In this document: positions 41,246 through 51,176 of the stretch, piece by piece
Layout: each line of letters begins with the position of its first letter
Numbering within the stretch: position 1 is the first letter of the stretch
NCBI RefSeq assembly: GCF_003663885.1
Contig: NZ_RCCE01000001.1
Coordinates: forward strand, 620,001-684,000
From: Litoreibacter meonggei
GTDB lineage: Bacteria; Pseudomonadota; Alphaproteobacteria; Rhodobacterales; Rhodobacteraceae
Direction of reading: 5' to 3'
Length of the DNA stretch: 64,000 nucleotides
The notes under the pieces: generated by a model
The model's database searches: none
Seen by the model: only the letters and a program-made list of their open reading frames with translations
What the model was told of the DNA's origin: nothing
Position numbers and translations under genes: made by a program

Positions 41246-41767
41246 CTACCTAATGCCGTCCAGATCAACCAACCCGTCTCGGGTCGCGATCATCGCCGCC
41301 ATCGTGTCGGCCATCAACTTGCCTTCTGCACCAGACGTTAACCCGCCGACACCGACGCGCTTGCCAAAACGCCACCACAAACCCGGTGCCCATGTGTTCG
41401 GATAAGCGACCTTCAACGTGACCAGAAACCCGTTTGACGGCTTGAACGCGAAGAAACTGCGGTCCACCTTCAGCACATCCTCCATGCGGAAAATCACCCT
41501 GCCGTCAGATAAACGCAATTCTTCCTCGGTCAGCTCAATCATGTGGCCCGTGACGTCCCACATTTTGTAGCCACCGTAGATCGAAGCGGCGCCAATCGCG
41601 ACCAGCAGAAAGACCAAGTGAAGCCCCTCCGGCGGCTGCGCGATCACGAGATAAAACAGCAGCGCACCCAACGCATATAGAACCACCGTGCCAAACATGC
41701 GGCGCGGCGCCGACGGGATTAATCCGGCAATAACCTCGGAGGGGGTGTCGGTCTTAGGGTCAGACAT
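41246..41767 (-). CDS. Two-helix membrane protein of unknown function
   Basis: A 173-residue protein with two close transmembrane helices (about 25-42 and 48-66) and a C-terminal soluble part with a PH-like beta pattern (MIELTEEELRLSDGRVIFRMEDVLKVDR). No name can be given. It is convergent with gdhA. Confidence 0.72.
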   Translation of the reverse strand: MSDPKTDTPSEVIAGLIPSAPRRMFGTVVLYALGALLFYLVIAQPPEGLHLVFLLVAIGAASIYGGYKMWDVTGHMIELTEEELRLSDGRVIFRMEDVLKVDRSFFAFKPSNGFLVTLKVAYPNTWAPGLWWRFGKRVGVGGLTSGAEGKLMADTMAAMIATRDGLVDLDGIR

Positions 41768-41827
41768 GAGTTCACTTCCTGTTGCGCCCGTCCCGCTTAG
41801 CGCGCGGCACCGCTAGATGCCAGCCCT

Positions 41828-42784
41828 TCAACCGCGGTTCGGGACCACCTCGTAGCCCTCCTCCTCCGGCTCATCATCCACCATTTCCGCCGGAAAGCCG
41901 GGCGTTGTGACGTCGAGGCCCGTCACGTCCTCGAGCCGCTTGATGATATTCGGCGACAACTCGCGCGGGCCATAGCGCTCGATCCCGTCTTTAAGGATCT
42001 GGATCATCAGCGGGTTCATTTCCAATGGCACACCAGCGCGGTCCGCAACATTCTGAAACAGCCCGATATCCTTCAAGACAAGGTCCATGGTGAAAGATAT
42101 ATCGCGCGAACCATTGAGAATAACCTGACTTTCAGTCTCATGGACGAAGGACGTTCCAGAGGAGATCTTCATCGCCTCGTAGGCCACGTTCAGATCCATT
42201 CCCGCGCCTCTGGCGACAGTCAATGCCTCTGCGCAGGTGATCAGGTTGGCGGTCGCCAGATAGTTGGTCAGAACTTTCAAGACCGAAGCAGATCCCAAAT
42301 CCCCGGTATGCAAAACTCGGCGACCCATTGTGGTCAACAAGGGCAATATCCGCTCGAACGTGGCGCGGTCGCAGCCAGCGAAGATCGAAATATTGCCAGT
42401 ATCGGCACGGTGACAGCCCCCCGAGACAGGGCAATCCACCGCCGCCGCACCGGTGACCATGACTTTGGCCCCCAAGCGTTTCACCTCTGCTTCATCAGTC
42501 GTGGACATCTCGAGCCAGATTTTGCCGGGACCGGTGGCTTCCAACAATCCGCCTTCACCTTCAACCACTTCGGCCGAAATTGTCGGGTGTGGCAAACAGG
42601 TTACCACCACGTCGCAGGCTTCCATAAGCGCGCGCGGGCTGTCCGCGGACTTCGCGCCCTTGGCTACGGCGGCTGCCACCAACCCCTCGTCCAGATCGCG
42701 CACGGTGACGTCATGCCCGTTGCGAAGAAGCGAGCCCGACAGCTTGCCCCCGACATTACCCAACCCGATAAACCCTATTCGCAT
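41828..42784 (-). CDS. NAD(P)-dependent beta-hydroxyacid dehydrogenase
   Basis: A 318-residue protein of the 3-hydroxyisobutyrate/6-phosphogluconate dehydrogenase-like family: GFIGLGNVGGKLSGSLL (dinucleotide binding), DCPVSGGCHRADTG (substrate site), KVLTNYLATANLITCAEAL with the catalytic Lys. The C-terminal 40 residues are acidic and extend beyond the usual length. Candidate substrates are 3-hydroxyisobutyrate or tartronate semialdehyde; the sequence does not decide. Confidence 0.88.
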   Translation of the reverse strand: MRIGFIGLGNVGGKLSGSLLRNGHDVTVRDLDEGLVAAAVAKGAKSADSPRALMEACDVVVTCLPHPTISAEVVEGEGGLLEATGPGKIWLEMSTTDEAEVKRLGAKVMVTGAAAVDCPVSGGCHRADTGNISIFAGCDRATFERILPLLTTMGRRVLHTGDLGSASVLKVLTNYLATANLITCAEALTVARGAGMDLNVAYEAMKISSGTSFVHETESQVILNGSRDISFTMDLVLKDIGLFQNVADRAGVPLEMNPLMIQILKDGIERYGPRELSPNIIKRLEDVTGLDVTTPGFPAEMVDDEPEEEGYEVVPNRG

Positions 42785-42906
42785 AATCCGCCTCCTTGAT
42801 TTCCAACGCGAAAATGAAAGACGACCAGCGACCGGTCTATCCCAAAGCCGACACTATGCGCTCGCGATCGGGTCGTGCGTAGCGACACGTTCATTAAACC
42901 GGCGCG

Positions 42907-43278
42907 TTAGATGTAGCCGCGCCAGCGCAGCACCGCGAGGGCGACGGCTGCGATCAAGATGACCTGCACGATCACGCTGGCAGCGAACCCGAAGAGGGCC
43001 TTGGTTTTCAGGGCCCTCTCGTCGATGTTTTCCAAATACATCAAGCAGGTATCATAGGCGGCGCTGACCTGCTGCGGATCAAGGCGTAGCAGCATCTTTG
43101 GCTCTTGGGCCATGCTTTCCGCGTTCACCAGCTCTTTCGCTGCCCGCCTCACGCGGCGTGGCAAAGCACGACCAGCACGCCGCACACGCGCCTCAAGCGA
43201 CGCGCCACGCATCCCGAGTTTCTCGTGCAACAGCGCCGAAATCCGCGCTACCAATTGATCAACGACTACCTTTTCCAT
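42907..43278 (-). CDS. Small protein with C-terminal membrane anchor
   Basis: A 123-residue protein. The N-terminal part is helical and very basic at 28-48 (RVRRAGRALPRRVRRAAKEL); a single transmembrane helix lies at about 96-117 (FGFAASVIVQVILIAAVALAVL, core ASVIVQVILIAAVAL). No family recognised. It is divergent from the alpha/beta hydrolase. Confidence 0.7.
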   Translation of the reverse strand: MEKVVVDQLVARISALLHEKLGMRGASLEARVRRAGRALPRRVRRAAKELVNAESMAQEPKMLLRLDPQQVSAAYDTCLMYLENIDERALKTKALFGFAASVIVQVILIAAVALAVLRWRGYI

Positions 43279-43331
43279 ATCTCCTCTTAGCCCACTTCCA
43301 CGGGCGGCGGGAAGCTGCTAGTGCTTTGTTT

Positions 43332-44087
43332 ATGCTTAATTACACCACATATGGCGCAACGGGCGCTGCGCGGCCCCTGCTTATTGCCCACGGATTGTTC
43401 GGCTCTGGCCGCAATTGGGGGGTAATTGCGAAGCGCTTGTCCGACCGTGGAGAGGTAAACACCGTCGACATGCGCAACCATGCGCATAGCTTTTGGGACG
43501 ACAGCCACAGCTACGAGGCCCTTGCCGCCGATCTGGCGCAAGTCGTTGAAAAGACAGGCGCTCCGGCAGATGTGCTGGGCCATTCCATGGGCGGCAAGGC
43601 GGCGATGGTGCTGGCGGTGATGCGGCCTGAGCTGGTGAACAAGCTGGTCGTCGCGGATATTGCGCCGGTGACCTACGCGCATACCCAGATGGGTCCGATC
43701 GAGGCGATGCGGCAGGTGGACTTTGCGTCGGTCGAGCGGCGCTCGGACGTGTTGGAGCAGATGACGCAACTGGAGGTTGGTCTGCCTGAATTTCTGGCGC
43801 AATCCGTTGACGTTGCCGAGAAGAAATGGCGACTGAACCTTGATGTCCTGACCGCCGAGATGGGCAAGATCATCGGCTTCCCCGATATAGCAGGCAGCTT
43901 TGACGGCGACACGCTGTTCCTGTCCGGCGGCGCATCCGACTATGTCACGCGGGACCACCGCGCGATCATCAAGCCCCTGTTCCCGAACGCCAAATTCGCC
44001 AAAATCCCCGGCGCGGGGCATTGGCTGCACGCGCAAAAGCCGCGTGAGTTCGAGGCGAATGTCAGGGCGTTTCTGGACCGGGCCTAG
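43332..44087 (+). CDS. Alpha/beta hydrolase (YbfF-like esterase)
   Basis: A 251-residue protein. The oxyanion region is LLIAHGLFGSGRNWG, the nucleophile elbow GHSMGGK, and the catalytic His lies in GAGHWLHAQKP. The layout matches the YbfF/EPHX-like acyl-ester hydrolases (DMRNHAHSFWDD). The ATG at 43332 is the start expected from the family; the open frame upstream overlaps the divergent gene. The stop interlocks with the next convergent gene. Confidence 0.9.
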   Translation: MLNYTTYGATGAARPLLIAHGLFGSGRNWGVIAKRLSDRGEVNTVDMRNHAHSFWDDSHSYEALAADLAQVVEKTGAPADVLGHSMGGKAAMVLAVMRPELVNKLVVADIAPVTYAHTQMGPIEAMRQVDFASVERRSDVLEQMTQLEVGLPEFLAQSVDVAEKKWRLNLDVLTAEMGKIIGFPDIAGSFDGDTLFLSGGASDYVTRDHRAIIKPLFPNAKFAKIPGAGHWLHAQKPREFEANVRAFLDRA

Positions 44088-44272
44088 ACGATCTTGGCGG
44101 TGATTTGCTTGACCAGCCACCACGTCGCGGGGATGGAAATCACGAAGCCCACGGCGGCGGCAATTACGATCGGCATCCACGTGTCGTAGCCCATGGACAA
44201 CACCGCGATGACGCCAATCCCCGCAAGGGTGGTGGAGGTCATCGAAAAGAGAATTGCGGCGAGACGGAACAT
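44084..44272 (-). CDS. Very small two-helix membrane protein
   Basis: A 62-residue protein, nearly all hydrophobic: two helices (about 4-26 and 33-55, MPIVIAAAVGFVISIPATWWLV) with a short polar turn and a charged tail. Similar short Rhodobacteraceae proteins are labelled CTP synthetase in databases; nothing in this sequence supports enzymatic function. Confidence 0.7.
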   Translation of the reverse strand: MFRLAAILFSMTSTTLAGIGVIAVLSMGYDTWMPIVIAAAVGFVISIPATWWLVKQITAKIV

Positions 44273-44458
44273 GGGGCTTACTCCTTGGTCGTGGTTTACG
44301 CGGCAGTCTATAGCGCGCCGCGTGTCGTGAAACTTTGATCTGGGTCATGCGGGGGACACACGGTGGCGAGGTCATACCGAGCAGCGCGTGACGCCGCTGG
44401 AATTCACGCGCGGAGCTTGGTAAACTTGGCCGAGGAAGAAGCAGAAAGGATCACCCAG

Positions 44459-44581
44459 ATGATCACGCGATTGAGTTTGATAGGCCTAGCTTTAGTGTTC
44501 GCGCTGGCAGGCTGCGAGACGGTTGACGGCATCGGCCAAGACGTCAGCGGAGCGGCGCGGGCGGTGAAGCGGGCGTTGTAG
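44459..44581 (+). CDS. Entericidin-like small lipoprotein
   Basis: A 40-residue protein with a lipoprotein signal (MITRLSLIGLALVFALAGC) and a mature part ETVDGIGQDVSGAARAVKRAL, which matches the entericidin A/B pattern (C-T-V-x-G-x-G-x-D). AAAGGAT lies upstream of the ATG. The DNA at 44582-44824 downstream holds no gene and is AT-rich. Confidence 0.78.
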   Translation: MITRLSLIGLALVFALAGCETVDGIGQDVSGAARAVKRAL

Positions 44582-44824
44582 TCGGGGGAGTGCTGGGAAG
44601 TTTGCCATCCCATGAATGCGTCACCTCGACGTGGAATACCCATCAGGTAAATTGGTTAAGTTGAACAGAAGGGTTTATCTGCTTCTTTCGACCATCATAT
44701 GAGATGGCGCGAACTGTTCATTGAACTCACAATACAAATCTCCTAAGCTCATTTAGTTCTTACTTTCGTAATTTCGGACATCTATTTATAAATACGCCTA
44801 GACCATCAAGAATGGTAAAGAAGT

Positions 44825-45985
44825 ATGACACCAACGAAACAGACCCACTGGACGCTCGAGCTCTTTTGCTTACCAATATTGATAGGCTTAGCTGTCACAA
44901 TCGGACTATTTTTGTCTGAAACGATATCCCAATTTATTCTCGCTGCATCGGCACCGATATTGTTAGGTTACTTCTGGCTAATAAAAATTCGCTTTCTTCC
45001 TTTCTGGCTCAAGCGTGTCGCGTTCCTAATGCCCGTGTTGCCAGTAGTTGGGTCATTTCTACTAGATACATATGGCACTAAGTCAGAAGATTATGCCCTT
45101 ATGATGCTAGTGGCGGCCTTAGTATTGATGCTAGGCTTTTTGTCCATTCGAACGGTCAGTTCGCTATCGGTCTCTCAAGGTAATTTTGTTGCTGACTACG
45201 GATGGATAAGCCGCTCAACTGATAACGCTACAGTCGAAAATGCCGCTCGCCAATTACTGTATGAGTCAAACGCAACAAAGAAGACATCTTTTTGGGCGCT
45301 GTTTGGTGTGGGGTGCATAATTTTTTTAGCCGTAAACGTAATTTTGTTCGCAGGAATTATCACCAACATTGATCTACGAAGCGCTGATCGAGAAAGTAAT
45401 GCAGCTTCTTATCTTCGCGATATCCAAGTGGAAAACTCCAACAGAAAACAAGCGCTGAAAGATATAGATCTGCAGATTGCTCGCCTCCAAGTCCAGTTTA
45501 ATTTCGGAAGAGACAGGCAACAAGAAACGTTTGAATTCAAGGAAATTGAAAGACAGATTTCAGGACTTACGCTGGAGAAAGAAGAACTCATCGAGCGATC
45601 AAATGTCTCTAAAAGGCGACTTACGGATGCAGAGGATTTGTTGGATCAGATTAAGCGAGATCAACTACTTTTGTTAGGAAGTACAACTTCGAGTACCGAA
45701 GCGAGAGAAGCGTTAATTGCATCAGCAGTAACACGATTTGGGGTTATCGCCGTGCTCCTATTTTTCGCTCAGGCACTAATTACTCTTTATCGTTATAGCC
45801 TGAGACTGTCGAATTCTTATCAATCGAAGGCCATATCGCTAGTCCTCGCCGATGCTAAAGTCGGTGAAATTGAGCAATTGGTCAAAATATTTTCTTCCGA
45901 CACAGTGATGTTCGGAAAAGAAACAGGTCTACAATTAGATCAGCTCGAAAAGATCACAGACCTGATCGCAAAGTTGAAACCTTAG
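44825..45985 (+). CDS. AT-rich membrane protein with long coiled coil, unknown
   Basis: A 386-residue protein. Predicted transmembrane helices lie at about 13-31, 34-52, 62-80 and 91-107, and another pair brackets a coiled coil: one at about 156-180, the coiled coil at 190-275 ([21 protein letters not shown]..., [12 protein letters not shown]), and one at about 300-322. The gene is clearly richer in A+T than its neighbours and uses codons that they avoid (ATA, TTA, AGA), which suggests transfer. It stands alone and is convergent with lepA. No family recognised. Confidence 0.75.
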   Translation: MTPTKQTHWTLELFCLPILIGLAVTIGLFLSETISQFILAASAPILLGYFWLIKIRFLPFWLKRVAFLMPVLPVVGSFLLDTYGTKSEDYALMMLVAALVLMLGFLSIRTVSSLSVSQGNFVADYGWISRSTDNATVENAARQLLYESNATKKTSFWALFGVGCIIFLAVNVILFAGIITNIDLRSADRESNAASYLRDIQVENSNRKQALKDIDLQIARLQVQFNFGRDRQQETFEFKEIERQISGLTLEKEELIERSNVSKRRLTDAEDLLDQIKRDQLLLLGSTTSSTEAREALIASAVTRFGVIAVLLFFAQALITLYRYSLRLSNSYQSKAISLVLADAKVGEIEQLVKIFSSDTVMFGKETGLQLDQLEKITDLIAKLKP

Positions 45986-47796
45986 CTATCCATCTTCAGC
46001 GCCGAAATAAACGCTTCTTGCGGGATATCCACTTTCCCGAACTGGCGCATCCGTTTTTTACCGGCCTTCTGCTTCTCCAGCAGCTTTTTCTTGCGCGACG
46101 CGTCGCCGCCGTAGCATTTGGCGGTCACGTCCTTGCGCATGGCGGCCAGCGTTTCGCGGGCGATGATGCGGCCCCCGATGGCGGCCTGGATCGGGATTTT
46201 GAACATGTGGCGCGGGATCAGGTCTTTCAGCTTCTCGACCATGGCGCGGCCACGGGTCTCGGCGCGGTCGTGGTGGACCATGATGGACAGCGCGTCGACC
46301 GGCTCGTCGTTTACCAGGATCTGCATCTTGACCAAGCGGTCCTCGCGGTAGCCGGTCATCTGGTAATCGAAGCTGGCGTAACCCTTTGTTACCGATTTCA
46401 GGCGATCATAGAAGTCGAACACAACTTCATTGAGCGGGAGATCATAGACAACCATCGCGCGGGTGCCGGCATAGGTCAGGTCCAACTGGATGCCGCGGCG
46501 GTCTTGGCACAGTTTCAGCACGTCGCCCAAGTATTCGTCCGGCACAAGGATCGTCGCCTTGATGCGCGGCTCCTCCAAGTGATCCACATGGGTCAGGTCG
46601 GGCATGTCGGCGGGGTTGTGCAGGTCGATCTTCTCGCCCACTTCACCGGGTCCTGCGCGCATGTAGACGTGGTAAATAACCGAAGGTGCTGTGGTGATCA
46701 GGTCGATGTCATACTCGCGCTCGATCCGGTCGCGAATGACTTCGAGGTGCAGCAGGCCAAGGAAGCCGCAGCGGAAGCCGAAGCCAAGCGCGGCGGAGGT
46801 TTCCATTTCGTAGGAGAAGGACGCGTCGTTCAGGGCCAGTTTTTCGATGGCGTCGCGCAGGTCCTCGAACTCGGAACTGTCCACGGGGAACAGGCCGCAG
46901 AACACCACGGGCTGGGACGGCTTGAAACCGGGGAGCGCGTTTTCGGTGCCCTTCTTCTCGTGGGTGATGGTGTCACCCACGCGGGTGTCCCGCACCTGCT
47001 TGATGGACGCGGTGAGGAAGCCGATTTCGCCGGGGCCAAGCTCGGGGATTTCCGTGAGCGCGGGTTTGAACACACCGATGCGGTCGACATGGTGGGTCGA
47101 GTTGTTGGAGAGCATCTTGATCCGCTCGCCCTTTTTCAGCACGCCGTCAATGATGCGCACAAGGACGATGACGCCGAGATAGCTGTCGTACCATGAGTCC
47201 ACCAGCATCGCTTTCAGCGGCGCGTCGCGGGTGCCCTTGGGCGCGGGCAGACGGGTGACGATGGCCTCCAGCGTTTCGTGGATGCCCTGCCCCGTTTTGG
47301 CGGAGACCTGAATAGCGCCGGAGGCGTCGATGCCGATGACGTCCTCAATCTGTTCGGCCACGCGGTCGCAGTCGGAGGCAGGCAGGTCGATCTTGTTCAG
47401 GACCGGCACGATGTCATGGTCGGCGTCGATGGCGTGGTAAACATTGGCGAGCGTCTGCGCCTCGACCCCTTGGGAGGAGTCCACCACGAGCAGCGAGCCT
47501 TCGACGGCGCGCATGGAGCGGGAAACCTCGTAAGCGAAGTCGACGTGACCGGGGGTGTCGATCAGGTTGAGGACGTAAGCCTCGCCATCATCGGCCACAT
47601 AGTCGATCCGCACGGTCTGGGCCTTGATAGTGATGCCCCGCTCGCGCTCGATATCCATGCTGTCGAGCATCTGCTCCTTCATGTCGCGCGCGGCAACCGT
47701 GTTCGTCTCTTGGATGAGGCGATCAGCAAGGGTCGATTTACCGTGGTCGATATGCGCCACGATGGAGAAATTGCGGATTTTTGAAAGCTCGGTCAT
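45982..47796 (-). CDS. lepA: Elongation factor 4 (LepA)
   Basis: A 604-residue GTPase. G1 is [15 protein letters not shown]2/G3 include [11 protein letters not shown] and DTPGHVDF, G4 is NKIDLP. The LepA-specific C-terminal domain ends with [29 protein letters not shown] (core [12 protein letters not shown]). The ATG at 47796 is the family start. It back-translocates stalled ribosomes. It is flanked by two unrelated unrecognised genes. Confidence 0.97.
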   Translation of the reverse strand: MTELSKIRNFSIVAHIDHGKSTLADRLIQETNTVAARDMKEQMLDSMDIERERGITIKAQTVRIDYVADDGEAYVLNLIDTPGHVDFAYEVSRSMRAVEGSLLVVDSSQGVEAQTLANVYHAIDADHDIVPVLNKIDLPASDCDRVAEQIEDVIGIDASGAIQVSAKTGQGIHETLEAIVTRLPAPKGTRDAPLKAMLVDSWYDSYLGVIVLVRIIDGVLKKGERIKMLSNNSTHHVDRIGVFKPALTEIPELGPGEIGFLTASIKQVRDTRVGDTITHEKKGTENALPGFKPSQPVVFCGLFPVDSSEFEDLRDAIEKLALNDASFSYEMETSAALGFGFRCGFLGLLHLEVIRDRIEREYDIDLITTAPSVIYHVYMRAGPGEVGEKIDLHNPADMPDLTHVDHLEEPRIKATILVPDEYLGDVLKLCQDRRGIQLDLTYAGTRAMVVYDLPLNEVVFDFYDRLKSVTKGYASFDYQMTGYREDRLVKMQILVNDEPVDALSIMVHHDRAETRGRAMVEKLKDLIPRHMFKIPIQAAIGGRIIARETLAAMRKDVTAKCYGGDASRKKKLLEKQKAGKKRMRQFGKVDIPQEAFISALKMDS

Positions 47797-47876
47797 GGTG
47801 CAGGATATGATTTGGTTTGCAGGGTTGGTCAATGGGCTGGCAGCATCCAAAGAACAGATACTTTTCGGGACCCGCC

Positions 47877-48998
47877 ATGACTACGAACTTCAAAGCTGAC
47901 TTTATCCAAGCTTGTAGCGAACTTTCAAAATCGGAAATGCTCGAGATTGCGAGCAGATCCGCACTAAGAGTATTTCCCGCGATCTTAGCCGGTGTCAGCA
48001 CCGGCAATCATCCTCAAATACTGTTGGCGGCGCTGAGAACTCTGGTAACCGTAACGACAACCAATGACGGCGACGAAAATGATAACGGACAGAAAATATC
48101 GAACTGCCTCAGAGATTGCGCCCAAGCGGCATCTTATTTTGGAGCAAACACAGCCGCTAGGCTATCGATGCTTTCTTGTATCGACAGCCTAGAATTACTG
48201 CAGCTTCCAGACGCAAATCGGGAAAAGCAAATTGAAGGCACGTGCTTCGCTGTGGATCATGCCGCTAGATCGGCTGCGCGTCTATCTAACGCTCCCACTC
48301 GGCATCAAGAGTTGCGCAGCATTCTTCGAGGCGAGGCCCTTTCCGATATGGAAAGGGTCATGGCCTCTGGGGGCAGTAGTCTGAAAACAGTGCACCTTTG
48401 GTGTGAAAGCCCATTTCCTCCCGAGCTAAAGTCCTGCTGGCGGAAATTCTCAGGAAGTAGCTATTCGCACGACGGTACGTGGGGATTTTGGCGGTCTTGG
48501 TATCTCGGTCATCTAGACGGACATCCTTTTGCTCGAAACATCCTAACACGAATTGTTCAAGTCGATGATGTCAGCTGGCGTAAGGGGCCGGACGAGATCG
48601 CACTGCAAATTCGAGAACTCGAAGCCCGAATTCAGCTCACCAATGAGCTGCACACCTGGGATGAAACTAGCGCGGAGTTCAACCTCGCCAAGCCAGGCCA
48701 TAACCTTCCGCCTGAAACGCTAGACGATCTCTCGAAATTCGAAGACCTAACGCAGGACGTCGAGCAAGAGCTTAATGAAGAACGTGCCCGTATCGGATTG
48801 CTAAACGCTATCCTAGTGAATTTAAAGAAAGTGCAGAGAGAGCTTGGCGATTTACTTGAGGAAAGTGGGAAACAGCTAGCCGTTGATGGCCTCAAAGCAG
48901 GCGCAACTGCAGGGCTTGTTGTTGTAGTTTCACAGGCTGGAAAAATTATTGAAGCGTTGGAAAGTTGGCTTCAAGCCCTGAGTGGACTGCCTATTTGA
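47877..48998 (+). CDS. Unrecognised soluble protein downstream of the lepA start
   Basis: A 373-residue protein, mostly helical. An N-terminal helical array ([14 protein letters not shown]..., [16 protein letters not shown]) is followed by [37 protein letters not shown] (core [12 protein letters not shown] and DDVSWRKGP). This W-x-x-WY...G-P pattern I have seen in unnamed bacterial proteins. A coiled coil (about 280-330) and a glycine/valine-rich hydrophobic segment (about 340-355) end it. GC content is lower than in neighbouring housekeeping genes. An upstream ATG at 47832 is the alternative start. Confidence 0.68.
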   Translation: MTTNFKADFIQACSELSKSEMLEIASRSALRVFPAILAGVSTGNHPQILLAALRTLVTVTTTNDGDENDNGQKISNCLRDCAQAASYFGANTAARLSMLSCIDSLELLQLPDANREKQIEGTCFAVDHAARSAARLSNAPTRHQELRSILRGEALSDMERVMASGGSSLKTVHLWCESPFPPELKSCWRKFSGSSYSHDGTWGFWRSWYLGHLDGHPFARNILTRIVQVDDVSWRKGPDEIALQIRELEARIQLTNELHTWDETSAEFNLAKPGHNLPPETLDDLSKFEDLTQDVEQELNEERARIGLLNAILVNLKKVQRELGDLLEESGKQLAVDGLKAGATAGLVVVVSQAGKIIEALESWLQALSGLPI

Positions 48999-49149
48999 TG
49001 TCGCTCTAAATCTTCAAGTTCCTCAGAATCACCACCCCAACAAATCATGGCAACAATGTGGCGAGCGTTGCTTCAGCGGAAACAATGATGCCTCCTCTAG
49101 CGGTTTGGTTCATGCATCACACCATATATAGCCTCTAACATATTGAATA

Positions 49150-49193
49150 ATGGCAACAACTTGACGAAATCATGGCATTAATGGACAGTTAAC
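49150..49193 (+). promoter_or_regulatory. 44-bp shared element containing a CtrA-type box
   Basis: ATGGC-N6-TTGACGAA-N19-GTTAAC matches 39527-39570 with the same spacing. Within it, TTAA-N7-TTAA (49178-49192) is an exact CtrA consensus, 38 bp upstream of the 49231 start codon. A partial copy of the 5' part (ATGGCAACAATGTGGCGA) lies near 49048. The gene-free stretch is 48999-49230. Confidence 0.55.
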
Positions 49194-49230
49194 TTCTCTG
49201 TTCTGCTGCCCCTCCAAAGGATGTTGTTAA

Positions 49231-49548
49231 ATGTTTCGCTTAGTACTCGCTTGCCTCTGCTTGACCGTCACCGCCCCTGCGTTCGCGGGCGATCAGTCGC
49301 TTTATCCGCATGTTCACACCAACACGCCAGTCATTGCCAGCTACACCAATCCGATCAACTACCGCCCCCACAACGCCGCCGGCGACAACTACGGGCGCGG
49401 GTTTGTGGAGGCCGAGATTGTGCGCTCAACTGGCTATTCCGAAGCGAACACCAAATACGTGTCGCGCACGGTTTCCGGCGCGGGTTCGATCGAATCCGAC
49501 GGACCTGTGACCGAGATATTCGTTGAGAACCTGCCAGCACTAAACTGA
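49231..49548 (+). CDS. Small secreted protein of unknown function
   Basis: A 105-residue protein with a signal peptide (MFRLVLACLCLTVTAPAFA). The mature part starts GDQSLYPHVHTN and contains INYRPHNAAGDNYGRGFVEAEIV. It has no Cys after the signal peptide. AAAGGATG precedes the ATG. The CtrA-type box suggests cell-cycle or motility-linked expression. Family not recognised. Confidence 0.72.
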   Translation: MFRLVLACLCLTVTAPAFAGDQSLYPHVHTNTPVIASYTNPINYRPHNAAGDNYGRGFVEAEIVRSTGYSEANTKYVSRTVSGAGSIESDGPVTEIFVENLPALN

Positions 49549-49624
49549 ACCCGCCTTTTGCTTTTGGTTCCGCAGGGAAATCCACGCCCCCAGCGTTCGG
49601 GTACCCGTCAGCTTTGAAAACGTG

Positions 49625-49656
49625 AACGCCGTGGCGATTGAATTCGTCACGGCGTT
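49625..49656. terminator. Inverted repeat downstream of the secreted-protein gene
   Basis: A perfect 9-bp stem AACGCCGTG/CACGGCGTT with a 14-nt loop is followed by TTTG on the plus strand. It is a weak terminator candidate for the gene at 49231-49548. Confidence 0.5.
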
Positions 49657-49720
49657 TGCCCTATGATCGACCAACGACCGAGCGCGGGATACATCGCGCC
49701 GCAGATCATGGAGCGGGAAT

Positions 49721-50035
49721 ATGGGTTTCAAACTGGCAGTGACTACAATTGTATTGGGGCTTTGCACCAGTGCGGCCCTCGCCGGACCAATTGAGCGGGC
49801 CTGCCTGAAAGCAGATCGCAAGGCGGCGTCTCGTCCGTTGTGCAATTGCGTCCAACAGGTCGCGGACCTGACTTTGAGCTCTGGCGACCAGCGCTTGGCG
49901 GCCACCTTCTTTTCCGACCCGCACCGTGCGCAAGTTATCCGCCAGTCCGACAATAGCGGCCACGAGAAGTTCTGGAAGCGTTACAAGCAGTTTGGCGCAA
50001 ACGCCGAGAGCTACTGCCGCGCCGTGAGGAGCTGA
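49721..50035 (+). CDS. Small periplasmic Cys-containing protein
   Basis: A 104-residue protein with a signal peptide (MGFKLAVTTIVLGLCTSAALA). The mature part has the pattern RACLKADRKAASRPLCNCVQQVADLTLS (Cys at about 28, 41 and 43), FFSDPHRAQVIRQSDN and FWKRYKQFG..YC. Homologues are sometimes labelled arginine transporter in Rhodobacterales, which the sequence does not support. Its 3' end overlaps the convergent phosphatase gene by 25 bp. Confidence 0.75.
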   Translation: MGFKLAVTTIVLGLCTSAALAGPIERACLKADRKAASRPLCNCVQQVADLTLSSGDQRLAATFFSDPHRAQVIRQSDNSGHEKFWKRYKQFGANAESYCRAVRS

Positions 50036-50475
50036 GCCACCAGCGCGTCGGCGCAGGTCTCCAGCATCGCGATAACCGGCTCGAACTTGCCTGTGTAATA
50101 CGGGTCTGGCACCTCGACAGGCACATCACCTGACGCAAAAGACGACATCAAGACAACCGGCACGACCGAACCCGACGGGCGCAGGGCTTCAATGTCCTGA
50201 CGGTTGGTCTCGTCCATCGCGACTATCAGATCGAAGGCATCGAAATCGATGGGGCCAATCCGGCGTGATATCTGGTTTTCGATGTCGTAGCCCTTGAGGC
50301 GTGCGGCCACGATAGCACGCCCATCAGGCGGATCACCGATATGCCAACCGCCTGTACCGGCGCTATCAATTTCCAGTTCAAGCCCGGCGCTTTGCGCCTT
50401 AGCCCGCACAATGCCTTCCGCCAATGGCGAACGACATATGTTGCCCAAACAGGCAAACAAAAGTCTATTACTCAC
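50011..50475 (-). CDS. Low-molecular-weight protein-tyrosine phosphatase
   Basis: A 154-residue protein with the P-loop CLGNICRSPLAEG near the N-terminus (C-x5-R-S) and the general acid in VEVPDPYYTGKFEPVI (DPY). It hydrolyses phosphotyrosine in the cytosol. In capsule-producing bacteria such enzymes can control polysaccharide export, but here the capsule genes are 28 kb away. Confidence 0.93.
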   Translation of the reverse strand: MSNRLLFACLGNICRSPLAEGIVRAKAQSAGLELEIDSAGTGGWHIGDPPDGRAIVAARLKGYDIENQISRRIGPIDFDAFDLIVAMDETNRQDIEALRPSGSVVPVVLMSSFASGDVPVEVPDPYYTGKFEPVIAMLETCADALVAQLLTARQ

Positions 50476-50583
50476 TATAGTAGCTCCCCAGCTATACGCC
50501 TTTGTGCGTCAATTGTGGGTATGGATCAAGACTTTTGCCCTGAATGTACTAGAGTGCCGTAACGTCCCCTTTCGACCACGCGC

Positions 50584-50611
50584 AAAAAAGGCGGCCCAAA
50601 AAGGCCGCCTT
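50584..50611 (-). terminator. Intrinsic terminator of the copper-chaperone gene
   Basis: AAGGCGGCC-N6-GGCCGCCTT forms a perfect 9-bp stem, followed on the minus strand by TTTT. It lies 22 bp after the PCu(A)C stop codon. Confidence 0.85.
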
Positions 50612-50633
50612 AACTATGAGTGATATCGTGCTG

Positions 50634-51122
50634 TTAGCTGTCGTTAGACGCCCCGTGCTTCATCATGCCGTGACCTTTCATGGGCTTACGCTCCAGATCA
50701 ACCGGCACCATCACCTCCATATCGCCAGCCTTCTCGAAGGTCAGCGTCACAGGAACCATTGCGCCCTGCTCCAACGACCCGTTCAGGCCCATCATCATCA
50801 CGTGTTTGCCGCCGCGCTGCATCTCGATCATCTCGCCAGCCTCGACGGGGAAGCCTTCCTCGACATGGACCATCTTCATGACACCGTCATTTTCAAGGTG
50901 GGTGTGCAACTCGACGCGCTTGGCCGCAGGGGAAGTCGCACCGATAAGGCGGTCATCAGTGTCGGACATGTTCATTAAGGTGATAAACGCCGCGCCGGTC
51001 TTGGCGTTCGCGCTGGCGCTGCGTGCGTAGGAATCGGTGACCTTGAAGGCCATGTCGCCTGCAAAGGCAGTGGTAGAGAGGGTGGCGGCAAGCAAGGCCG
51101 CAGAGATAAATTTCAAAGACAT
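50634..51122 (-). CDS. PCu(A)C copper chaperone
   Basis: A 162-residue protein with a signal peptide (MSLKFISAALLAATLSTTAFA). The copper-binding pattern H-x(n)-M-x(n)-H-x-M is present: HTHLENDGVMKMVHVEEGF and GGKHVMMMGL. It delivers Cu(I) to cytochrome oxidase in the periplasm. The C-terminus is also rich in Met and His (KGHGMMKHG). It follows the DUF2946-like gene on the same strand by 54 bp. Confidence 0.92.
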   Translation of the reverse strand: MSLKFISAALLAATLSTTAFAGDMAFKVTDSYARSASANAKTGAAFITLMNMSDTDDRLIGATSPAAKRVELHTHLENDGVMKMVHVEEGFPVEAGEMIEMQRGGKHVMMMGLNGSLEQGAMVPVTLTFEKAGDMEVMVPVDLERKPMKGHGMMKHGASNDS

Positions 51123-51176
51123 AACTATGCCCTTTCATCTGATTGGTTGTCTGTAGATGTGAACGTTTGGGTTAGA

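Noticed and set aside
44084-44272. Label CTP synthetase for the 62-residue membrane protein
   Set aside because: It is far too short and consists of two transmembrane helices.
44674-44732. GAAC/GTTC repeats upstream of the AT-rich gene as an SOS box
   Set aside because: The direct GAAC repeat has an 8-nt spacer instead of 7, and the other pair is inverted.
49721-50035. Label arginine transporter for the small periplasmic protein
   Set aside because: It has a signal peptide and no transporter features.
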